A stretch of DNA of 64,000 bases, taken from contig NW_023503375.1 of assembly GCF_014529535.1 (NCBI RefSeq), forward strand, positions 3,221,620 through 3,285,619, written 5' to 3'. The notes under the pieces are model-generated. The model was not told the origin of the DNA and searched no databases. It worked only from the letters and a program-made list of their open reading frames with translations. Of this stretch, positions 11,129 through 23,600 are shown in pieces; within the stretch, counting starts at the first letter, position 1; the number at the start of each line of letters is the position of its first letter. A program made the translations under genes and the position numbers. Origin of the DNA: Bradysia coprophila. Its lineage: Eukaryota > Arthropoda > Insecta > Diptera > Sciaridae.

Positions 11129-12073
11129 GAGGGATTCTCTTGAAAAACATCCTACCGAAATCGGGCGTGTTTTCTAGTGGAACTTTTTATAGGTACCTAG
11201 AAAGGACTTCGACTCTAGAAGCCAAAACCACTCTCAAAAAAATTCTTCGAAGCTTTTATGGCTGGTGAAAGGTGATCGAAAGCCGAAAATCTGCACTTTT
11301 CTTACCAAAATTTCTCTAGGTACACAAGCCGTACAGGGTCGTGTGGGGTGTCATTAGAAAGGTAACCACATGTACTATTGAGCCGAATAGAGACTCATTG
11401 GTTTTAAAATTAATCCACACTGAAATATGTGCAGTTGAAGTTTTCAACCGAAAACTTGCACTTTTCTTACCAATATTTCTCTAGTTACACGAGCCGTACA
11501 TGGTGGTGTGGGGTATCATTTGAAAGGTAATTTTATGTGCTTTTGGGCCAAATAGGGTCTTATGGGGGTTTGAAAGCATCTACGATGAAATATGAGAAGT
11601 TGAAATGTTTAAGTGCCCATATTTCATCGCATATACATCCAAACTCCATAAGACCCTATTTGGCCCAAAAGCACATAAAATTACCTTTCAAATGATAACC
11701 TACACCTATATGTACGTAACTGGAGAAATATTGGTAAGAAAAGTGCAAATCGGTTGAAAACTTCAGCTGCACATATTTCAGTGTGGATTAATTTTAAAAC
11801 CAATGAGTCTCTATTCGGCTCAATAGTACATGTGATTACCTTTCTAATGACACCCCACACCACCATGTACGGCTCGTGTACCCGGACAAATTTTGGTAAG
11901 AAAAGTGCAAGTTTTCGGCTTTTGATCACCTTTCACCAGTCACACAAGCTTCAAAGAATTTTTTTGAAAGTGGTTTTGGCTTCTAGGGCCGAAGTCCTTT
12001 CTAGGCACATAAAAAAAGTCGATTGGAAAATGCGTCCGATTTCGGTAGGCTGTTTTTCAAAAGAATCCCTCAC
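11129..12073. repeat. Long near-perfect palindrome (~945 bp), family C
   Basis: The left arm (11129 to ~11602) is matched in reverse by the right arm (~11625 to 12073), with a loop of about 22 bp. Paired landmarks are GGGATTCTCTTGAAAAAC with GTTTTTCAAAAGAATCCC, TTCGAAGCTTTTATGGCTGG with its mirror near 11940, and ATTTGGCCCAAAAGCACATA near 11655 with its mirror near 11545. Each arm also contains an internal duplication: GCACTTTTCTTACCA...GAAAGGTAA occurs at ~11295 and again at ~11459. Single-arm relatives occur at 19.9, 45.5 and 59.1-59.6 kb, so this is a mobile foldback family and not a one-off. Confidence 0.85.
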
Positions 12074-12230
12074 AAGAAATAATTTTGAATAGGAAAAGCT
12101 GGCTGCTGAATATGGGTTTTAACAAGGCTGCTCTCTAGTAATATCACACCAAGTGTTTACAAAATTAGGAGACCAAAAATCGTAAATTTCATTACACTGT
12201 ATTCATACACTTCTACAATAATGAAATTTT

Positions 12231-12636
12231 TGATACATCTCGCAATGAGAATGGACTTTTTTACCTGTTGTCTTAAGAAAGACGCACAGGGGTTTAGAGG
12301 GTCTACGGATTATCTGTGTAAGAAATGAAATTTTGTCTGATACATCTGGCAATAAGAATGGAGATGTATCAGGTATCAGACATATGCGAGATGTATCAGA
12401 GAACTTTTTTGTTGCTATGTTTAGCTCGGATGAAGTCTTGAATGCGATGGAAGTGTGGTGAACTTTGAGTTGGAGCTTTAAGCGAACTGAAACTGACGCT
12501 GAGACTTTGAATGAACGGTGGATCGATAGAAAAAATTTCATTTCTTGCACAGATAGTCCGTAGACCCTCTAAACCCCTGTGCATCTTTCTTAAGACGACA
12601 GGTAAAAAAGTCCATTCTCATTGCGAGATGTATCAG
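12231..12636. repeat. Palindromic element, family D copy 1
   Basis: The left arm TGATACATCTCGCAATGAGA pairs with TCTCATTGCGAGATGTATCA at the right end. The inner arms carry AAGACGCACAGGGGTTTAGA and its reverse. The middle has GCTCGGATGAAGTCTTGAAT. The right half recurs at ~24.41-24.60 kb and, reversed, at 37.34-37.49 kb. Confidence 0.75.
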
Positions 12637-13067
12637 AGACCAATCTTGGTTTTAAACACCGTTTATCTAATGGTGAAACGAAAAGTCTTTGTGCCTAACG
12701 ATCGGCTTTCATAGTTATTTGTTCAACAAAAAGGTTTCAAATTACATTTCGAGGGTGTTATTGTTTGTGGCCAGAAGTAGCGAGGGTCACAAGTCACCCG
12801 AGAAAATGCAATTTCCACCTGTTTCTCGAGTTAAAATCAACGTTTTTCAACATAGTTTCATCGGAGGTGAGAAAATTACTACGCCTGCGTTGTGAAATAG
12901 TTATTTTCATGCTAGCGATGCGAAAATCCATATTTTGTCCACTATGAAGCGTTGGTTTTTTTTCTCAATCTGAGAGGCGTCACTTTAGGGTAGAAAATAT
13001 TCATCTTCACCCCTAAAATGGTGGGTCCAGCCATATTGGCTGAGAAAATAATCATTCACTTTATTTG

Positions 13068-13141
13068 AAGTGGACACTTCACTTCGTTCGGGCTACAACT
13101 CGCAAAATTGCCTAAAATATACCGTCCACAACAGATATGTA
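13068..13141. repeat. Half of hairpin element, family B
   Basis: CACTTCGTTCGGGCTACAAC followed by GCCTAAAATATACCGTCCAC and AACAGATATGTAAATAACT matches the right arm of family B. The left arm is replaced by unrelated sequence. Confidence 0.55.
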
Positions 13142-13630
13142 AATAACTATTCACACCTAGGACTGAGTCACACTTTTTCTGCGTCAAATATGAAATATGT
13201 TCGTATCTAGGTACGAAATGTACTATTACATGCTGAGGGCGTCGAAAGTAGTGCTTGAAACATGAAATGTACGGTTTTCGTCGCATGTAAAATATTGAAG
13301 TAATCCCTGCCTCATAGACTAAAGATCCCGAGAAATCTTCTAATTATTGACGTTGACACTACTTGGCGTAAGTATAGTCGAGGTCTTATTTTAGAGTAAA
13401 TGTTTCTAAATATTCTGCAAAAATTCTTAAGTTGAAGACGGAGGTTTAGATACAGACGTGAACGAAGTAGTGGCAAGATTCAAGTTGTTGGAAATATTTA
13501 TTTATAATCAAAGCTACTTCTAAGACTAATATCTGGTAAATATACGTACATGCAGGATGTAATAAGGCTCTGATCTTTTATTCGAGGACAATCAATTTGA
13601 AATTCGGGAAACATTTGACAGGCGATCCTT

Positions 13631-14812
13631 TCAAACTACCTCACTTGCATTACACAATCCTGGATACGTGGCACTGCATCCCGATTTGCATCCCGAGCAC
13701 GGTTCACCAGTAGTGTATACCGGCCAAGTAATCATATTCGTCTGGGCATAGTTACACGCCAAAAGACCTGATCTGTAACCGGTATCACCATACGATGAAA
13801 CTGCACAGCCTAGTTTCGCAGAATTCGCCATGACAACTTGAGTGAAATGACCGAAAGTTTTTCTGAACAAAAAAAGGGGCCCAACAATTATCGTCTGTCT
13901 TGTGGTACAAAACGGAACATTTACCCATCGGCTGATTTTGTGGAGCTCAATTTGGCGATTTGAGTCATGTTGCAATTTACATACTCGTTGAACCATAGAC
14001 TGAAAATTACACTAACATCCGTTGTGATGTTTTGTGATGTGGGATCAGTCCAGTATCTCAAGCCCAGGTTCTGTCCGGCGTATTTGAAAACAGCTGGTCA
14101 ATGTAAGAATTTAAATCAAAATGCGAAAGGCAAAGATAAAATACCCGGGCGCAAATGCTCACCGGTATTCATGCACTTATCATGCTCCATTTTACAAGTT
14201 TTAACGTTCATTTCTGCAAAGCTAGCCAATTCGTCATCCCACGACTGCAAAGAGTGAATGGAAATAGTTGTTTATGTATCTGTTCTGGACGCTCGATTTT
14301 ATGCAATTTCGCCCGAACAAAATGAGGGCGACAATCGAAAGAAGCCTAGAATCAACCGTTCACAACAGATGCGTATACAACTTTTCATGCGAGAAAAATG
14401 CATAAATTTATGCCTAAGGAATAAAATTGTCATTTGTTGGATACCACTCGATTCAAAACCGTTTTCATCATACTATACCATTTCGATCATTCGATCGGCT
14501 TGGGAGAATCCTGCTATTTTGCCATTTGCAATGTCCATACGAGCGTTATTATGTTTCTGTAGCAACAAGGCTTTCAGTTCATTCGTCATGGCAACAATAT
14601 TATGAACTGGTGGACAGGTTGAGCTGAACGTACCGGTATTATTACAAGCAACGTGATTCTTCGAAGGGCATATGGTTACGCTGCAATAGTCAACGGCATT
14701 TGTGCCAGCAATGGTGAAACAAACTTTGAAGAGAAGTTTTTAGTATTTTTCAAATAAGAGGCGATTGTTGTTAACTATTACTTCCAAGTAGAATTCCACA
14801 CAAGTTTTTCAT
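13631..14812 (-). CDS. Secreted CAP-superfamily protein (antigen 5 / venom-allergen-like)
   Basis: Five exons were read: 14812-14782, 14723-14479, 14244-14163, 14093-13925 and 13862-13631. They total 759 bp and 252 residues, with every phase agreeing. Exon 1 is only 31 bp and gives the start of a signal peptide (MKNLCGILLG-ICFTIAGTNA) before mature VDYC. CAP landmarks appear in order: MSWDDELASFAEMNVKTC, CKMEHDKC, YAGQNL, WFNEY, GHFTQVV, LLACNYA and WPVYTTGEPCSGCKSGC. The last is the cysteine-rich end typical of insect antigen-5 proteins, and the length fits the family. One oddity is that the usual HFTQVVW is HFTQVVM here, the conserved tryptophan being methionine. Introns are about 60-75 bp except the one at 14245-14478, which contains a family B hairpin. 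A minus-strand AATAAA lies at 13582-13577. Molecular role is unknown; insect members are secreted in saliva, venom or gut. Confidence 0.9.
14276..14378. repeat. Hairpin element, family B, inside a CAP-gene intron
   Basis: GTATCTGTTCTGGACGCTCG on the left and CGTTCACAACAGATGCGTAT on the right are the diverged arms of family B. It lies within the intron at 14245-14478, leaving both splice sites untouched. Confidence 0.65.
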
Positions 14813-15514
14813 TTTTGAAACGTTTCAATTCAACTATTCCGATCTTTCCAAATATGTTCTTGGGACGCCGGTGAAGGTCACAACACTGATGTTAAAGTGG
14901 CATTTTGCATACGCTTTTATAGGCTCTGGTTTTCGACTGACTGAAAAACAATCTTTCCATCAACCACAATGTTTTTTGTCTATTTCTGGGAAACATATAA
15001 CGCCTTACACTTAATCCAAAGTAACTACGTTTTGAAGGTTGATTTTACGAGATTTTCTTCGAAACATTCATTATTAACTGATAAAAAAGGTGAAATTTGA
15101 TAAGACAGCGGGTACAAATAATGTTTTGGAGTTTCATTGTTGATTTTATTCGATTTGGCGTCATTCTGTAGAGACAACTTCTTCGAGATCTTTTGCGTCT
15201 TATAAATTTACAAAAAACAAAAAAATTTCGGTTTTTTGAAGCACTTTTAGCATGAGTAGCACAGCTACTGAGCCTCTAGCGACCGGTAATTATTGGAGCG
15301 AAAGTGTTATTTGAATTTCCGGCTATGAATGCTCCAGATGTATGCTTTTTTTGAGTGTGTGTTGGATTTTTATTTTCAACAGACGTAAACACTTCAAAAT
15401 GTGAGGAGAAGCAGGTCATTTCCTAACTATTACACACATCCATATGAGTAAGTGGTAACATCTTTGAGTTGAGGTCTCTCTTTCCTTGAACATTTGTTCT
15501 GGAAGTGTTTTTAA

Positions 15515-16090
15515 GAATGAAATCACGAATTCTTCGAACAATTTGTATGGAGGATAAATTCAACGTATCCAGATTTTTGAAGAGTATGGCACCCATCGAA
15601 TCCTTGCTTCATTACGAGTTCAAAGATGTACATGTCGCCTCTCGCGGAACTGTCGTTTTCGTGCTAGAGCTGTTGGAAATATCGGTGGGTTTCAGGTGGA
15701 AATTTTTTCACCCTGATTATCTCGGGTAATGAGGGGTCGAATTCGTTCAAATTTTAGGGGATTGTAGTGCTAGAGGCCAATCACACAAGACATCAAATAC
15801 GTCGAACCATTGGCTGTACTGGCTTCAACGACTGTATTGACAAAAATGTTTCTCTGACCAGTGACGCCTGCGCGCATCAGCGAACCTGACGGTTGAGGGT
15901 TCCATTGGAAGGCAAAGACTCGCTACTTCCTAAAAGTATAAAAACTTGTGCTCTAGTACGAAAACGACAATTCCGCGAGAGGCGAGATGTACCTCGTTGA
16001 ACTCGTAATGAAGCAAGGATTCGATTGGTACCATACTCTTCATAAATCCGGATGGCATGGCTAGCCGATTGTTCGAAGATTTCGCGAACT
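15515..16090. repeat. Inverted repeat with ~150 bp arms
   Basis: The left arm near 15530-15672 (GAATCCTTGCTTCATTACGA, CGCCTCTCGCGGAACTGTCG) is matched in reverse near 15948-16085 (CGACAATTCCGCGAGAGGCG, TCGTAATGAAGCAAGGATTC). The spacer is about 270 bp. Arms are roughly 85-90% identical by eye. No coding content is recognised; this looks like another foldback element. Confidence 0.65.
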
Positions 16091-16184
16091 GTGCTTGTAA
16101 ATACCAAATATAATACGCACCTTCGGGAAAATTTGCTTACTCACTCAGGGGATTTTATCTCGCAGGTACGTAACGTACTATTAT

Positions 16185-16298
16185 GTATCTGTTGTGGACG
16201 GTAGGTTTTAGGCAATTTCGCGAGTTTCAGCCCGCTCAAGAAGTGAGGTTGACAAGCGAAAGTGCCTAAGATCTTTCGTCCACAACAGATGCGTATAC
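16185..16298. repeat. Hairpin element, family B
   Basis: GTATCTGTTGTGGACGGTAG pairs with CTTTCGTCCACAACAGATGC, and GGCAATTTCGCGAG pairs with CAAGCGAAAGTGCC. The loop holds CAGCCCGCTCAAGAAGTGAG. Confidence 0.75.
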
Positions 16299-17707
16299 AA
16301 CTTTTCATGCCAAATGACCAAATTAAGAGAAAAATTCTGTAATTTTGTCCCAAGGCGAAACTATGAAAAAAAAGTCTGGAAAATGGAAAAGCAATTTTTC
16401 TCCAGGAAAAACCGTAAAGCCAAATATCTCTGAAACTAGAGAATTTTTTTCTAAAAAAAATGGTGCTTCGACATATGGCTCAATGCTGATATTTCATCGA
16501 AAAATATTTTTCTGGTCAAGTGGAAATGGGGCCGTGATTAGGGTTTTCCCAAAAAGTGTCCCAGAAAATTCATCAACTTTGATGCCATTGTCCCTGGCCA
16601 TTTGCAAACCATTTTTCATAGATGTGGTGTCAATACAAAGCTAAGTTCAAGTGCGTCTGTCTTACCGTGTCATCAATCCACTCACCCCCAGTGGTCGTCA
16701 GCTTTTAGCAAAAAAAACAAAAAAAACATCCCATGGGATGAAAAAATTTGTCGATGGGTCAGGACCACTTTTTTATTTATTTTTTTTATTTTGAAACATT
16801 CTGTTTCGACCATAGAATTATTATTAGAAAGAGACCGCTCTAAAATTATCAATTTCTGAGACTTTTGACCCCCCTTTTGGCCCAATGCTTTGAGCACAGA
16901 CAATTACTCGGGCGTACAGTGAAGGTAGTAATCTTTTTTGCACATAATACCTCAAATAAATTTCGTCAGATTTTCATGATTTTTCTTTATTTTAAAGGTA
17001 ATTCAGACAGTAAGTGATTTCAGTGTCCTAACAAAATGGCTGCCGGCCGCAGTAACAGCAAAGATGCTATGAGATTGAAATATATGATAAAACAGACAAA
17101 GAAAAATCTAATATGTCGAAGTAACTGGTTTCTCAAGTATATCCTGTCTATGAACTGTTAATTCACGAAAACTTTGAATATTTTTTTTTAATTAAATGTT
17201 TAACATGTGTACGTAAATGAAGAAAAAATCATAACAAACGAAACGATGCAAATCACAAATAAAAAATTATCTTGAAAAGTTTTTTTTCTGTGCTACGTGC
17301 CAATTTTTCATGTTTTTTTCTGATTATTTGGGTTATATTGAAAAAAATCGTTTTGTTTTTTTGAATTACTTCTGATGTTCGTCGTAGAAAATTCATCGAT
17401 AAACACTTCTGTACGTTACTGTATGAAGCGAATCACTGGCTTAGTTTCGTGTTAAATACATAACAAACAGAAATACTTTTTAATCGCATTCCGAATACAA
17501 TTTCCTTTTGTCGTCATCTAGGATGAATGATCTTGTGATAACCTATTGGGGTAAAATGTTTACATCGTAAATTGTTACCACTTTCGTTTATTGAATGGTT
17601 GTAGATTTCCTCCACATCCGAATGGACAAATGCAACAAACTTTATTCATTCATTCATTGAATAGAAGTAGTATGGATAAAGGAATACTTCGAGTGTTCCT
17701 CACAGCC

Positions 17708-18289
17708 TTCTTCTTCTTCTTCTTCTTCTTTTTCAGCCTGTTTCTATCCACTGCTGGATGTAGGCCTCTCCAACTTCTTTCCATTTCGTACGATCCATTG
17801 CCATTTGCTGCCAGTTTGTACCTGCAATATTCTTAATTCCGTTTGTCCATCTCTCTGGTGGTCTATAGCTCGTCTTTTATATGGTCGCCAGTTCATGATC
17901 TTTTTGGTCCAACGTTCGTCTGTCCTTCTTGCAATATGTCCCGCCCAGCTCCATTTCAGAGATGCTATTCTTTCCATGACATCAACAACCCTGGTTTGTT
18001 GTCGAATCCATTGATTCGTCATTCTGTCTCTGAGTGTTATTCCAAGCATACTCCGTTCAATGGCTCTTTGTGTCACTCTCAATTTATCTTCGGATGCTTT
18101 TGTTAAAGTTAACGTTTCCGCTCCATAAGTGAGCACTGGAAGGACACAAGTGTCGAAAACTTTGCGTTTCAGACTACTATTCATTTTGCTTTTGAAAATT
18201 AGTCTGAGTTTTCCGAACGCTGCCCATGCAAGACCAATCCTACGTCTTATTTCTGCAGTTTGGTTGTCCAGACCTAACTTCAGTTTATG
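17708..18289 (-). mobile_element. 5'-truncated RTE-type LINE insertion
   Basis: On the minus strand this encodes the C-terminal part of a non-LTR reverse transcriptase polyprotein: WAAFGKLRLIFKSK, VFDTCVLPVLTYGAET, LRVTQRAIERSMLG, WSWAGHIARR. These are typical of RTE-clade elements common in insects. The 3' end is a (GAA)n tract, seen on the plus strand as TTCTTC at 17708-17732; a simple-repeat tail is usual for RTE. The insertion is flanked by an 11 bp direct repeat TCCTCACAGCC at 17697-17707 and 18290-18300, which I read as the target-site duplication. It is therefore a complete insertion event of about 582 bp that lost its 5' portion during reverse transcription. A near-identical internal piece is at 62.69-62.99 kb. 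Confidence 0.9.
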
Positions 18290-18777
18290 TCCTCACAGCC
18301 AATAATTGCAAATGAACAATCACCATATTAGCAATGCTCTTTGGAAACAATGAGTCGGAAGTAAAGAGCAGGCCTCTGAAAATTTGCCAAAAGCTTCACA
18401 TCTGAATTCTCGGAAAAACCATAAAAGAGGTCAAATCTTCCGTCCAAGTCGATGTTAGATTAAAATATTCGAAAAAAAAGTCACGTTATAGTCTGGAGTA
18501 AGTTACCTACTAAAGGCACTCATTGACTTACGATTTATATGACCCAACCATTATGAGAAGATACGAAAACGTAAAAGCCAGCAGTTAAATTAAAGAGAAG
18601 TTGCATACAAACACTGAGTTGTCGCACATAAACAGTATCGGTGTAGTATAGACACCATTCAGTTCATGTTTTGATTGTTTGTTTTAGAAACACTGTGTGT
18701 TTGTGAACCAGCTGGTAGCTTCAAAGATAAGGGATGACCTTTATGAACAGTGGCACTGTTACAGTTCTCCTTTACAT

Positions 18778-19022
18778 ACAATTGTTAAAAGTTTCCAATG
18801 TGCAGAATAAGCACCAGCTGAATATCACCAGCTGGTGTTCAAACAAAAACACTTTGTATTGTAAACAATATAAAGACAACCTACACACAGTGCATGTCTA
18901 CGTTAACGTCATCTATGCTCGCACATAACACGTATGAATCATGCGGTAAGTGTGTGTTAGTAGATCAGCTGGTGATATTCAGCTGGTGCTTATTCTGCAC
19001 ATAGGAAACTTTTAACAATTGT
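18778..19022. repeat. Hairpin with ~57 bp near-perfect arms
   Basis: The left arm CAATTGTTAAAAGTTTCCAA...GAATATCACCAGCTGG (18779-18835) is matched in reverse by 18966-19021, with one or two mismatches. The spacer of ~130 bp holds CACAGTGCATG. The CAGCTGG E-box-like word occurs twice in each arm. Confidence 0.7.
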
Positions 19023-19873
19023 AGTGCTGTCAGAAGTAAAAGATTTGACATCAAACACTGCAAGAAATACTGGAAACAAAGGAAGTAGCACCTCGACCCA
19101 AACGTTGCCAAAATTAAATTTTTTCATATAAAAACTGAAGATCGGTGTCATTCGAAAGCTACAGCATATGACTTCACGAGAAAAATAGCTTTGGCTCGAT
19201 CAAGTTAGATGGGTGAGTGAAGTAGGTGAAATCAGCTTCACAGTGGTGATAAGTGTCATTCTCGAATTTTGACTCGTCAAGGTTATCTTGAAAAATTTTG
19301 TAACCAGTTTTTTAAACGGTTTTGAGCCAAAGCAAATTTTTCTGGGGGCAAAAAACCGCCAATTTCAAAAAAAAAATATTTCTGGCCAATAATGACCACC
19401 GAAAAATATCACTCTTATAGACACATCTCCTACAAATTTTGGGCCAACCTCATATTGGGCTTAAACTGCGCGTCTTGACCATAGCTTTCAGGAAAAAAAA
19501 AAGTTTACAGAAATCAGTTTACATTTGGTGAAAATATTTCGGAAAGTCACAAACGTGTAACGCAACTAACCGCCGACTTCTTCGATCACACAAGACACAC
19601 TTCGCAGTGTAAAAATTCCAATTCTTGTTGGAATGAAAGCACTGGGTCTCCTGAGTATTGGAAAATTTATAGACTGATTTGTTACCGCAAAACATAGCCA
19701 ACACAGCTCACTTTATGCCTCAAAAATGACGAAATTTGTAACGCAACTAACGCTGTAGTTACCCATATAAGCTATGCATTCTGGCTAATTAGGTTTTACA
19801 GAGTAAAATTGGTATTAGATTTTGCACCGATCGATCTGATGATAAAAGTTGCTGTCTTCAAGAGATTAAAAGG

Positions 19874-20013
19874 TTTAGAGGGATTCTTTTGAAAAACGAC
19901 CCATGGAAATCGAACGCATTCAGAAAATCAAATTCTTGAGATTCTAGATAGATAATCGTCCCTAGAAGCCTAAACCACTTTCAAAAAAATTCTTCGAAGC
20001 TTGTGTGGCTACG
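19874..20013. repeat. Single arm of family C
   Basis: GAGGGATTCTTTTGAAAAAC, then CCTAGAAGCCTAAACCACTT and TTCTTCGAAGCTTGTGTGGC match the outer arm of the palindrome at 11.1-12.1 kb. No mirror arm follows. Confidence 0.6.
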
Positions 20014-20621
20014 ACCTTGTAAGTTTGTAGCTTTCTATCACCTCTAGCCAGCCCCACAAAATTTTCGAAAATCCGTGAAAATTCGCAAAGATTTAGAGAA
20101 AATGTCAGGATAACAGGCTTTGATTCTTACCCAGAATTCGACCTCCATATTCTAAGACCAATTTTTCGCCTGTTTGTTGAATGTTTCCTTTGCACAATCG
20201 CATACAACGCACAAAAAAACAATTTTGCATTGAGTTTACTAAAATGTTTATAATTTCCTATCACTTTGTTGTTTAACAAATTTTGCTTGCTTTTATGTAA
20301 CCGCTTTCAAGTTCACTTAGAAATATTTAACTTTTTTATTTTTGGTTTCGGTTTTTGTTTTTCCCTCTATCGCATCGTAATTAATTAAACTTAAAAAATA
20401 TCTAACCGTAAAATGTTGTTGTGTAGTAAAAATTGCATCATTTGTTTTGCCATATGAAATTCTGTGTATAATGTGTCACAGTATTTGCATGCTCTATATC
20501 GCTTAAATTAATCAATTAAACACAAAAAAAAATAGTTACAAATTGTACGAAAACTACACTATCTCTCCCCCACTCTACGCCAATATTATGTCCAGCATCA
20601 GTTTAGTAATTTAAATCGAGT

Positions 20622-23600
20622 TCACGCAAAATAGTGATACGGAAGTAGATAACTCCACCAACTAGATTTTTTCGGAGCCGTGTCAGCTTCATCCATCTGT
20701 TCGTCTAGCGAATTGTCTGTGAAAAATAAAATTGGGAAAAAATATTACTAATGTGCTCGGGCATCCATGACGAACTAATTTACACTGGGCAGTTGTTTTG
20801 AATGGAGGAGTAAGAATAATCCATTCCACAAAAATGGAATTTTGGATAGTAGTTGAACCATCGCTGATATAATATCGGTTAAATTGTTAGATCGGGTAAT
20901 CAACACTGAGAACAATGTTACAACGGGCAGGAAATGTACCAAAGTGATAATTGGGATATTTTTTTTGCGCATGCAAGTAACACATAGCTCTACACATAAT
21001 GGTGGTTGAATCAAAATGTTGTTCAATTTCCTCAGTTGATTCCGTTTATTTAAATGAAAAAGGATAATTGATGTATGCTCATACATACCCGAAATATACC
21101 CGAAAATAGTATATCGAGGTGACTGTGGTACGTGCCTGATGCAACTTTTCTTTTTCGGTAGAACCCTCTACGTTTCTCTAACTTTTTTGTTTATTAAAGG
21201 CAGTCATTCGCACAGGACACGGGCTATCTACCTGGACGAATTGTGCTTTCTCTTTACCTTCCATAAATCGAGCTCAATCGTAGGAATCAGTAAATATCTG
21301 AGACTATCCCATCAATGGAATTCCTATTTTTCAATTAGTACGAAGAAGAAAGAATAAAGTTTGCAAATATTTCGTTGCTTTTGATTGTTTTACTGTCTGT
21401 TAGTTCGGGAAACCTGAAATTCGTCAAATCCTTCATTGTAAAAATATAATTAGAATTCATTGGCATTGGAAAAATGTATATTCGACCAACATCAGAAGCG
21501 TGGTGCAAAGTTTTAATTTAGTGTCCTGGATGGTCTAAGAATTCAAAAATTTTAGTTGTTGAACAGGCAAAATTTCAAAAAAAAAAATCTTCTCATCGTC
21601 CTGGCAAAATTACAAGAATCCAGAGAACTTTTTGTTACATGCCTACTTTTGAGAGAAATATTTTTTCGTTGTCCACACAATTAGCTCGATGAAGTTCTCA
21701 AACCGAATTTCGACTTTTAGCCCCGTACGAAGTACAAAGGGGCTTATAGGATTACGATGCCGTGTGTAATTGATGGAATTCGAAGCAGACGGTAAGGGCA
21801 AAGTGTTTTCCTATGTTCATAGATGACGAATCTGCAATAAAAATTTTGTCTGTCCGTCTGTCATGTCGATATCTTGAGTAAATCAAATCCGATTTCAAAA
21901 TTTTTTTTTCCCTGAAAGATAGTCGAAATAGTGAGGCTAAGTTCGAAGATGGGCATATTCGGGTCGGCCCTTCGTGAGTTAGGGCCACCTAAGTGATTTA
22001 AGGTCTTTTGGTGATATTTATGGCAAAATAAACGATGGAAATGTAAATGACACGGCAAATGATAGGTATTGTCAATACCAATCCAGGAAAAAAAAGTTTT
22101 TTTAAATCGGGTGAGTGGACCGTGAGTTAGGGCCTTAGAAGTGAAATGCTACTAGGGCCCTATGTGTATTTTACATAGAACTCGAGTAAATTTCATTCGT
22201 TTTTCGTAATTTTTGTTTCATTTGGAAGGTAATCAAAGGCCGAATAGAATGTTGTTGAAAAAAAAATTAAATTTGGGTCCTTGGCCTAAGGCCGCTACTA
22301 GGGCCCTATGTGTATTTCACATATAACTCGAGTAAATTTCATCCGTTTTTCGTAATTTTTGTTTCATTTGGAAGGTAATCAAAGGCCGAATAGAATGTAG
22401 TTGAAAAAATTTTAAATTTGGGTCCTCGGACTGAGGCCGATACTAGGCCCTTCAAAAAAATAAAATTTTAGGGCGATTTGAAATTTTTGTTTCATTTGAA
22501 AGGAACGTCGTACGGGGCTTCGTAATTGCGCTACGCGCAATTTGTAAGATGTACATATTACATAATAATTTTACTTTAACTACTTTAACCGGCGCAATAG
22601 GCTTACGGTCAAAGTAGGGTGACAGACGCACTAGGGTCACGTACGCAATAGATATACGGGTTTGTACGGGGCTCAGTCGTAGCAAACGCTCCGACTGTTC
22701 TGATGGCTCGTTTAAAATCGATTTTTGAAACTTTTACATGGGACCTATAGGGACATAGTACCCATTACCTATGGGGAATTCCTTTCATTTTATTTATAAT
22801 CGATATAAGTTCGTATATCTAGTATATTGAGTATAATTGGATATATTGCGTATATATAGTATAACTTTGACAACCGTCACTGAAAATAATTAAATTTCGA
22901 CACGACGGATTTTGGTCAAACAAAATGCTGGTGTGTAGTGCCCGACCTCAGAATTCAGTCATCGAGTATAAATAAAATGAAAAGAATTGCCCTATTTTTC
23001 ATGAATGATGAAAAACGGTGTCCTAAATGTTTGCAAAGGAGTTTCGCTTATCGAAAGGATGTCACGATTTAAGAAAATTGTTCAAAAAACCGACTCAACA
23101 AACTCAGTCTAAAAGCTACATAACGACGATGCTTCTCGTTCTCATTTTCATTACAATGACGTTTCAAGCTTAGACGAATTATTAATCGTGCGTTTTCCTT
23201 TCTTTGAACAGTTATCCATTTAGCACCTTACTGTCGAACGCATATTGTTTGAAGAACTGACACACATTGACTTCCCTGATGTTCCCCCAATGTGTCTCTT
23301 TTCATTATCTAATTCGCGGGAATGAACTTTGAACTTACTGAAGCTAGCGGGACGAAACGGTGTCTCCATGTACTCTAGGGATTTGACTGTATTTGGACGT
23401 AGAACTTGGCCCTTTTTAGCCCCGTACGAAGTACGAAGGGGCTTATAGAATTACGATGCCGTGTGTAATTGATGGAATTCGAAGCAGACGGTAAGGGCAA
23501 AGTGTTTGCCTATGTTCATAGATGACGAATCCGCAATAAAAATTTGGGCCGTCTGTCCGTCCGTCCGTCTGTCACGTCGATATCTTGAGTAAATCAAATC

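Larger units (their letters stand above)
9614..13630. other. Intergenic region rich in foldback repeats
   Basis: Between the PDI start and the CAP gene end lie, in order, unremarkable promoter-side sequence to ~10 kb, a family F element, a family B hairpin, one weak open frame (10543-10956), the 0.95 kb palindrome, a second palindrome (12231-12636) and a half family B arm at 13068-13141. The segment 12640-13060 shows nothing recognisable. Confidence 0.5.
14813..20621. other. Intergenic region without recognised host genes
   Basis: The 5' flank of the CAP gene is followed by an inverted repeat (15.5-16.1 kb), a family B hairpin, a LINE 3' end, a short-armed hairpin (18.8-19.0 kb) and a family C arm (19.9 kb). 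The part at ~16880-17060 (GGCGTACAGTGAAGGTAGTA ... CAAAATGGCTGCCGGCCGC) resembles the 3' part of the ~1 kb repeat at 23.4-24.4 kb. Stretches at 14.85-15.5, 16.35-16.88, 17.1-17.6 and 20.0-20.6 kb show nothing I can name. Confidence 0.5.
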
